A stretch of DNA of 15,000 nt from Botryococcus braunii (Eukaryota > Chlorophyta > Trebouxiophyceae). Positions 9,511 to 15,000 of the stretch are shown one piece after another (the stretch's first letter is position 1; each line of letters begins with the position of its first letter). The notes beneath the pieces were generated by a model. It had not been told where the DNA came from, searched no databases, and worked only from the letters and a program-made list of their open reading frames with translations. Position numbers and translations under genes: made by a program. Location of the stretch: the NCBI GenBank assembly GCA_002005505.1, contig KV908347.1, positions 223,443 to 238,442 on the forward strand, in the 5' to 3' direction.

Positions 9511-9713
9511 GGTATTCACTCCGGTGGGGCAGCCTTAAGAGTTCATCCGACAAACGTGTGATCTAGATAGGATTGTACCTTATGTTCGAAAACGTCCAGA
9601 ATCTGCCGTGTCTCAAGGTACCTTATGTTCTCAATGGACCCATATCCTAATAGTGCACACATGAAGATCACTTAAAGCACAAGGCATTCAATAATAATGT
9701 TCAGAACTCAACA

Positions 9714-9718
9714 GAGGG
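9714..9718. repeat. Target site duplication GAGGG, right copy
   Basis: Same five bases as 2697-2701. Host sequence continues from 9719, so the empty site would have read ..GCATCAGAGGGTCGGGG... Confidence 0.93.
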
Positions 9719-10155
9719 TCGGGGCCTATGAAGGACAAGGCCGATCAATGGTGGGATCTGTGTGGAGCCTGTAACGAGTGGTTGGTCTCATTAGTAAGAT
9801 GGCTGACAAACACAGGCAGTCATCATGCCAGCTGATGTGTAACATTCTTTCGATGAATGATGCAAGGGCTGAAATGGCTTTGCCGCTAAGGTGTTTCCGT
9901 GCTCAAGTACCCCAAAGGAGACTCCCACAGAATGTTGGTACCGAAATGCACGGTAGCTCTGAAGGAAACGTCCACTGGGTGCTGATGGGTTGGATGGAGC
10001 GGCGATCTCTCGTTATGAACACCCAGGTCCATATAGGACAAGGCGATGGTGTGGGGACATGGACGTGGGGATTTTATTTATGATAGGGGATAGTTGAAGC
10101 ATGTGATATGTGGTTACCTTACCTCTTCTTCGCAGCGGACTTCAAATGTTGCCGC

Positions 10156-10209
10156 CATGGCTTGGCAGCAACACATGTTCGGGGCCGATTCCAAATTCAA
10201 CATTTACAG
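10156..10209 (+). other. Exon-like fragment with a strong start context (uncertain)
   Basis: GCCGCCATGG is an optimal start context. The frame MAWQQHMFGADSKFNIYR runs to TACAG followed by GTTTTG, a moderate 5' splice site. Upstream is CTCTTCTTCGCAG (ends 10136), which looks like a 3' splice site. If not spliced, the frame stops at TGA two codons later. I do not recognise the peptide. Confidence 0.25.
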
Positions 10210-10307
10210 GTTTTGAACATACCTCATCTTGCACTTCTTTGTACGGGGCCGATTCCAAATTCAACATTTACAGGTTTTGAACATACCTCATCTTGCACTT
10301 CTTTGTA
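10180..10307. repeat. Perfect 64-bp tandem duplication
   Basis: CGGGGCCGATTCC..CTTCTTTGTA occupies 10180-10243 and again 10244-10307 with no visible difference. It copies the 3' part of the exon-like fragment together with its putative donor. Confidence 0.96.
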
Positions 10308-10483
10308 TTCTATCGGTACTTTCTGCGTCCTGCAAATCCGAATGTCACAGTCTTGACTCTGGATGTTCTGCTTTGATGTTTGTTGTAATTAATTTGATGG
10401 GGTCATCTGTCGAGGGTAGCCCTAGCGGATTCAATGCTTTGTGACCCTAAGTTGTAACCTTACTGCATTGCCTGATATTTCAG

Positions 10484-10570
10484 GGGATCCTGAATTTAGA
10501 TCTTTGGGAAACGCTCCTTTGAAAAGTCAGCAAGTTATCGATAAACTTGCTTACCTGCGTTGGGTCTATG
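10484..10570 (+). other. Exon-like fragment after a good 3' splice site (uncertain)
   Basis: TTGCCTGATATTTCAG resembles a branch point, pyrimidine tract and acceptor. The following open frame, [20 protein letters not shown] and onward, looks like ordinary protein before it runs into the TG repeat. It does not join in phase with the fragment at 10156-10209 if that ends at its TACAG/GTTTTG donor. Family unknown. Confidence 0.25.
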
Positions 10571-10584
10571 TTTGTGCGCGCGCG

Positions 10585-10636
<52 letters not shown>

Positions 10637-10693
10637 CGCGCGAGCATTCGAACGAGGGAGCGCGCGCGTGTATGTGCACGTGCGCGTGCGTGC

Positions 10694-10753
<60 letters not shown>

Positions 10754-10776
10754 GTGTGTGCGCACACACACACACC
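10567..10776. repeat. Compound (TG)n/(CG)n/(CA)n tract
   Basis: About 210 bp of nearly continuous alternating purine-pyrimidine. It has (TG)n at 10589-10628, CG at 10628-10642, a short break (AGCATTCGAACGAGGG), mixed CG/TG, (TG)n to about 10760, then GCGCACACACACACAC. The end is self-complementary: GTGTGTGTGCGCACACACAC. Confidence 0.95.
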
Positions 10777-11695
10777 TGCGTGACCTCGTTCGGATTGTTG
10801 CCCATGAGCTGGCAAGAAGTGGGTCCTCATGCAAACAAAATCAAGGCCGTAGCCAACGGACGGTTTGTGCGAAACTTCAACCAAAATGGGCATCACTCAG
10901 GTACGTCAGCCTGATGAGGCAATGCAGTAAAGCTTCAAGTCAGGGTCCCTGGCGCAAATCTTTTTGTAAACGTTTCGAAGCACCTGACCAATGGGCGTCG
11001 ACCAGATGAGGTCAATTGATGAGGTCGACTTGCAAGCTTCAAAGCATTCAGATGTACTTATAGAAAGCAGAAAGCGCCCGGCAGTTGCTATTAAAATGGG
11101 AGTTGACATTTGAGTGAGTGCAACCTCACTCAACTGCTGTCAACGTTCAATCATACTGAGGTGGACCCGCTTCAGCGTTTTATTCAGCTTGCTGCTTTCG
11201 CTTAGTAACAAGGCACACCCACACGTATGCAGCCCTAACCTTGACGAGCCTAAAGAGGCGACTTTGCCGACAATCACAGCATTGGCGTTAACGCAATGTT
11301 GCCTGTTTTAACCTCCACGCTCTCCAGCGTCAAGAGCTTGAATTAACACTCCTCATTCTCAATCGATTTTGGACAACCAAAACGGGTCTTGGCGGTCGAG
11401 AGCCTGCACAGGCTCAAGAAAATTCTCATGTTCAAAGTTCGGAAAGCCTCAACAAGTTTGCGTTCATTCCCAAAGCTCTTATAGCCTGCAGCTGAACAAT
11501 CAGTCCCTAAGGGTCCATTCGAGCCGCCATATGCATGTTCGCAAGGACCAGCAACGTACTTCAAGAAACTACTAAAGCCAGCTAACTCATGCGACAAGAA
11601 AGTAGTACGTAAGTAGTTATAACTATACAAGATTGCCAGCCTTTACATCCAACCCCAGACCTGACATGCAGCGTCAGGCCCGGGTGAGCACGTCA

Positions 11696-11800
11696 CAGTC
11701 GACGGCAGTGCAATCATTAATGTACTAAATTTAGAAGTACCAATCATCGCAGTCGACAGCAGTACAAATCATTAATGTACTAAATTTATAAGTACCAATT
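11696..11800. repeat. Imperfect tandem duplication, about 54 bp period
   Basis: CAGTCGACGGCAGTG..AAGTACCAATCAT at 11696-11747 is followed by CAGTCGACAGCAGTA..AAGTACCAATTTT at 11750-11801. They differ by a few substitutions and one inserted A. AT-rich, non-coding as far as I can see. Confidence 0.85.
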
Positions 11801-12660
11801 TTCATACGTACTTTGAAATCAAAACATGACATTGGGTTGGACCTGAGCTGAAGACCTCCAACGAGTACATTCAGAACCAAAATACATACCGAGGCGCTTT
11901 CTGTACGGCCGCTACCGGACAGTGGTACCAAACCCATGCCTAACACAGAATTCTATATTTCGAAGCCCCTCGTACCACCCCCCGCACCCCTCGGGCCCCC
12001 CAAAAAAGAGAACGAACGGGGGGGGGGGGCAAGGAAAGGGGGGACAAAGTTTGTCCGGCAAACACCGTAAACTCAAAAAGCGATTGTAAAATCATTATTT
12101 CCATTGTAAACGGCATGCTCCCTTGGTCCACACTCTCGAGGCTAGTGATCTTCGTGACACGAACGTCCATCAATATTGGCTGGCGAACAGCACACTGAGA
12201 GACGGAGGTTCCACAAGAACTAGCTAGGAAATGCACACCATGGGTGCACGTTCACGTGCACGTGTGGCACCACTACATGCCTTACTAAAACCTTGGCTTT
12301 ACACCTTTACTTTCGAAGTTAACAAAACTTGGCACAGAATACAGCTCAATCGCCATATGCATAACACTTCGGTTTTGAAGTCTGCAAGTTCCAGATGGAG
12401 CCATATGCTGTAACAGTTGAACTCAGCTGCATGGGCGCATGTGCACGCTACTGTTTTTTGGGGGAGCTGGTACCTTGGAAAAACAGGTGTCAGCTCGAAA
12501 TAAGCACATCAAATCTTTCTTGGAGCTAGATGTTGGAAGATTTGTATTTCAGTTCCAAACATGCGCACGGCACTCTTGTCTTCGAGCAAGAAGGCAAAAC
12601 TCGCCAATTTGGAGCTTCAACTTTGCATGGCTTGAGCAACCTTGGTCCAGATGTGGAGGA

Positions 12661-15000
<2,340 letters not shown>

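Larger units (their letters stand above)
2702..9713 (-). mobile_element. Complete Ty1/copia LTR retrotransposon, half-tRNA-primed type
   Basis: The element is 7,012 bp, transcribed right to left. It has two 694-bp LTRs (9020-9713 as 5' LTR, 2702-3395 as 3' LTR) with TG..CA ends, flanking GAGGG duplications, a primer binding site at 9006-9019, and a polypurine tract at 3396-3407. Coding order is gag, zinc knuckle, aspartic protease, integrase, reverse transcriptase, RNase H. Integrase before RT defines the copia (Pseudoviridae) type. The LTRs show no differences by eye, so insertion was recent. The polyprotein is interrupted by single-base frame breaks at 7007-7015 (A9) and 5962-5967 (G6), so as read it is not autonomous. 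There is no envelope-like frame between RNase H and the 3' LTR. The nearest published analogues by priming mode are Drosophila copia and Volvox Osser. Confidence 0.96.
9020..9713 (-). repeat. 5' LTR (694 bp), promoter-bearing copy
   Basis: Same sequence as 2702-3395. It starts with TGTGAAAGG right next to the primer binding site and ends ACTCAACA followed by the target duplication. In this orientation it supplies the element's promoter (U3 towards 9713, U5 towards 9020). The motif GTACCTTATGTTC lies at 9575-9587 and 9618-9630. The end of U5 contains GCCCATAACC in sense, complementary to the adjacent primer site. Confidence 0.96.
9719..12660. other. Region between retrotransposon and oxidase gene; no identified gene
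   Basis: It holds a 64-bp tandem duplication (10180-10307), a complex TG/CG/CA tract (10567-10776), a 51-bp imperfect duplication (11696-11800) and a C-run and G-run rich patch around 11977-12043. Open frames of up to about 150 codons exist, but those at 10441-11009 are mostly dinucleotide repeat and the others (such as 9778-10083 plus, 11940-12236 minus) match no family I know. Two exon-like fragments are noted separately at 10156-10209 and 10484-10570. The rest may be intergenic or 3' UTR of the convergent genes. Confidence 0.5.

Noticed and set aside
10441..11009. Cys-Val, Thr-His and Arg-Ala repeat proteins
   Set aside because: Translations of TG/CA microsatellites in all frames; no complex domain inside.

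Overview
The window looks like nuclear DNA from a photosynthetic green-lineage eukaryote with a repeat-rich genome. A streptophyte alga of the Chara type would fit, but that is inference. The grounds are: GT-AG introns of 151 to 879 bp; a DUF3172-type protein otherwise known from cyanobacteria and plastid-bearing eukaryotes, here with a transit-peptide-like N-terminus; an ascorbate-oxidase-like multicopper oxidase; long (GA)n and (CA)n tracts inside introns; and a Ty1/copia element whose primer site matches the anticodon arm of a plant-type initiator tRNA-Met.

Layout. Bases 1-716 are 5' flank without a recognised gene. Bases 717-2297 (+) are a three-exon DUF3172 gene, spliced here by homology and phase (exons 717-1390, 1542-1644, 2121-2297; 317 aa). 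Bases 2702-9713 (minus strand) are a complete 7,012-bp Ty1/copia LTR retrotransposon. Its two 694-bp LTRs show no difference by eye, and it has a 5-bp target duplication (GAGGG), a primer binding site, a polypurine tract and all domains in the order gag, zinc knuckle, protease, integrase, RT, RNase H. The polyprotein is split by two single-base frame breaks, both in homopolymers. It landed about 400 bp downstream of the DUF3172 stop, in the opposite orientation. Bases 9719-12660 contain microsatellites, two local duplications and a few exon-like fragments, but no gene I can name. Bases 12661-15000 (minus strand) hold the last four exons of a multicopper oxidase. It is convergent with the DUF3172 gene, and its 5' part lies beyond the right edge.

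The two host genes are not obviously related in function. DUF3172 points to the plastid; the oxidase is probably secreted or apoplastic, by family. The most interesting points are the half-tRNA primer site, a 10-bp perfect hairpin in which the U5 end imitates the tRNA anticodon arm and pairs with the primer site, a 135-bp duplication inside each LTR, and a glutamine at the type-1 copper axial position of the oxidase.
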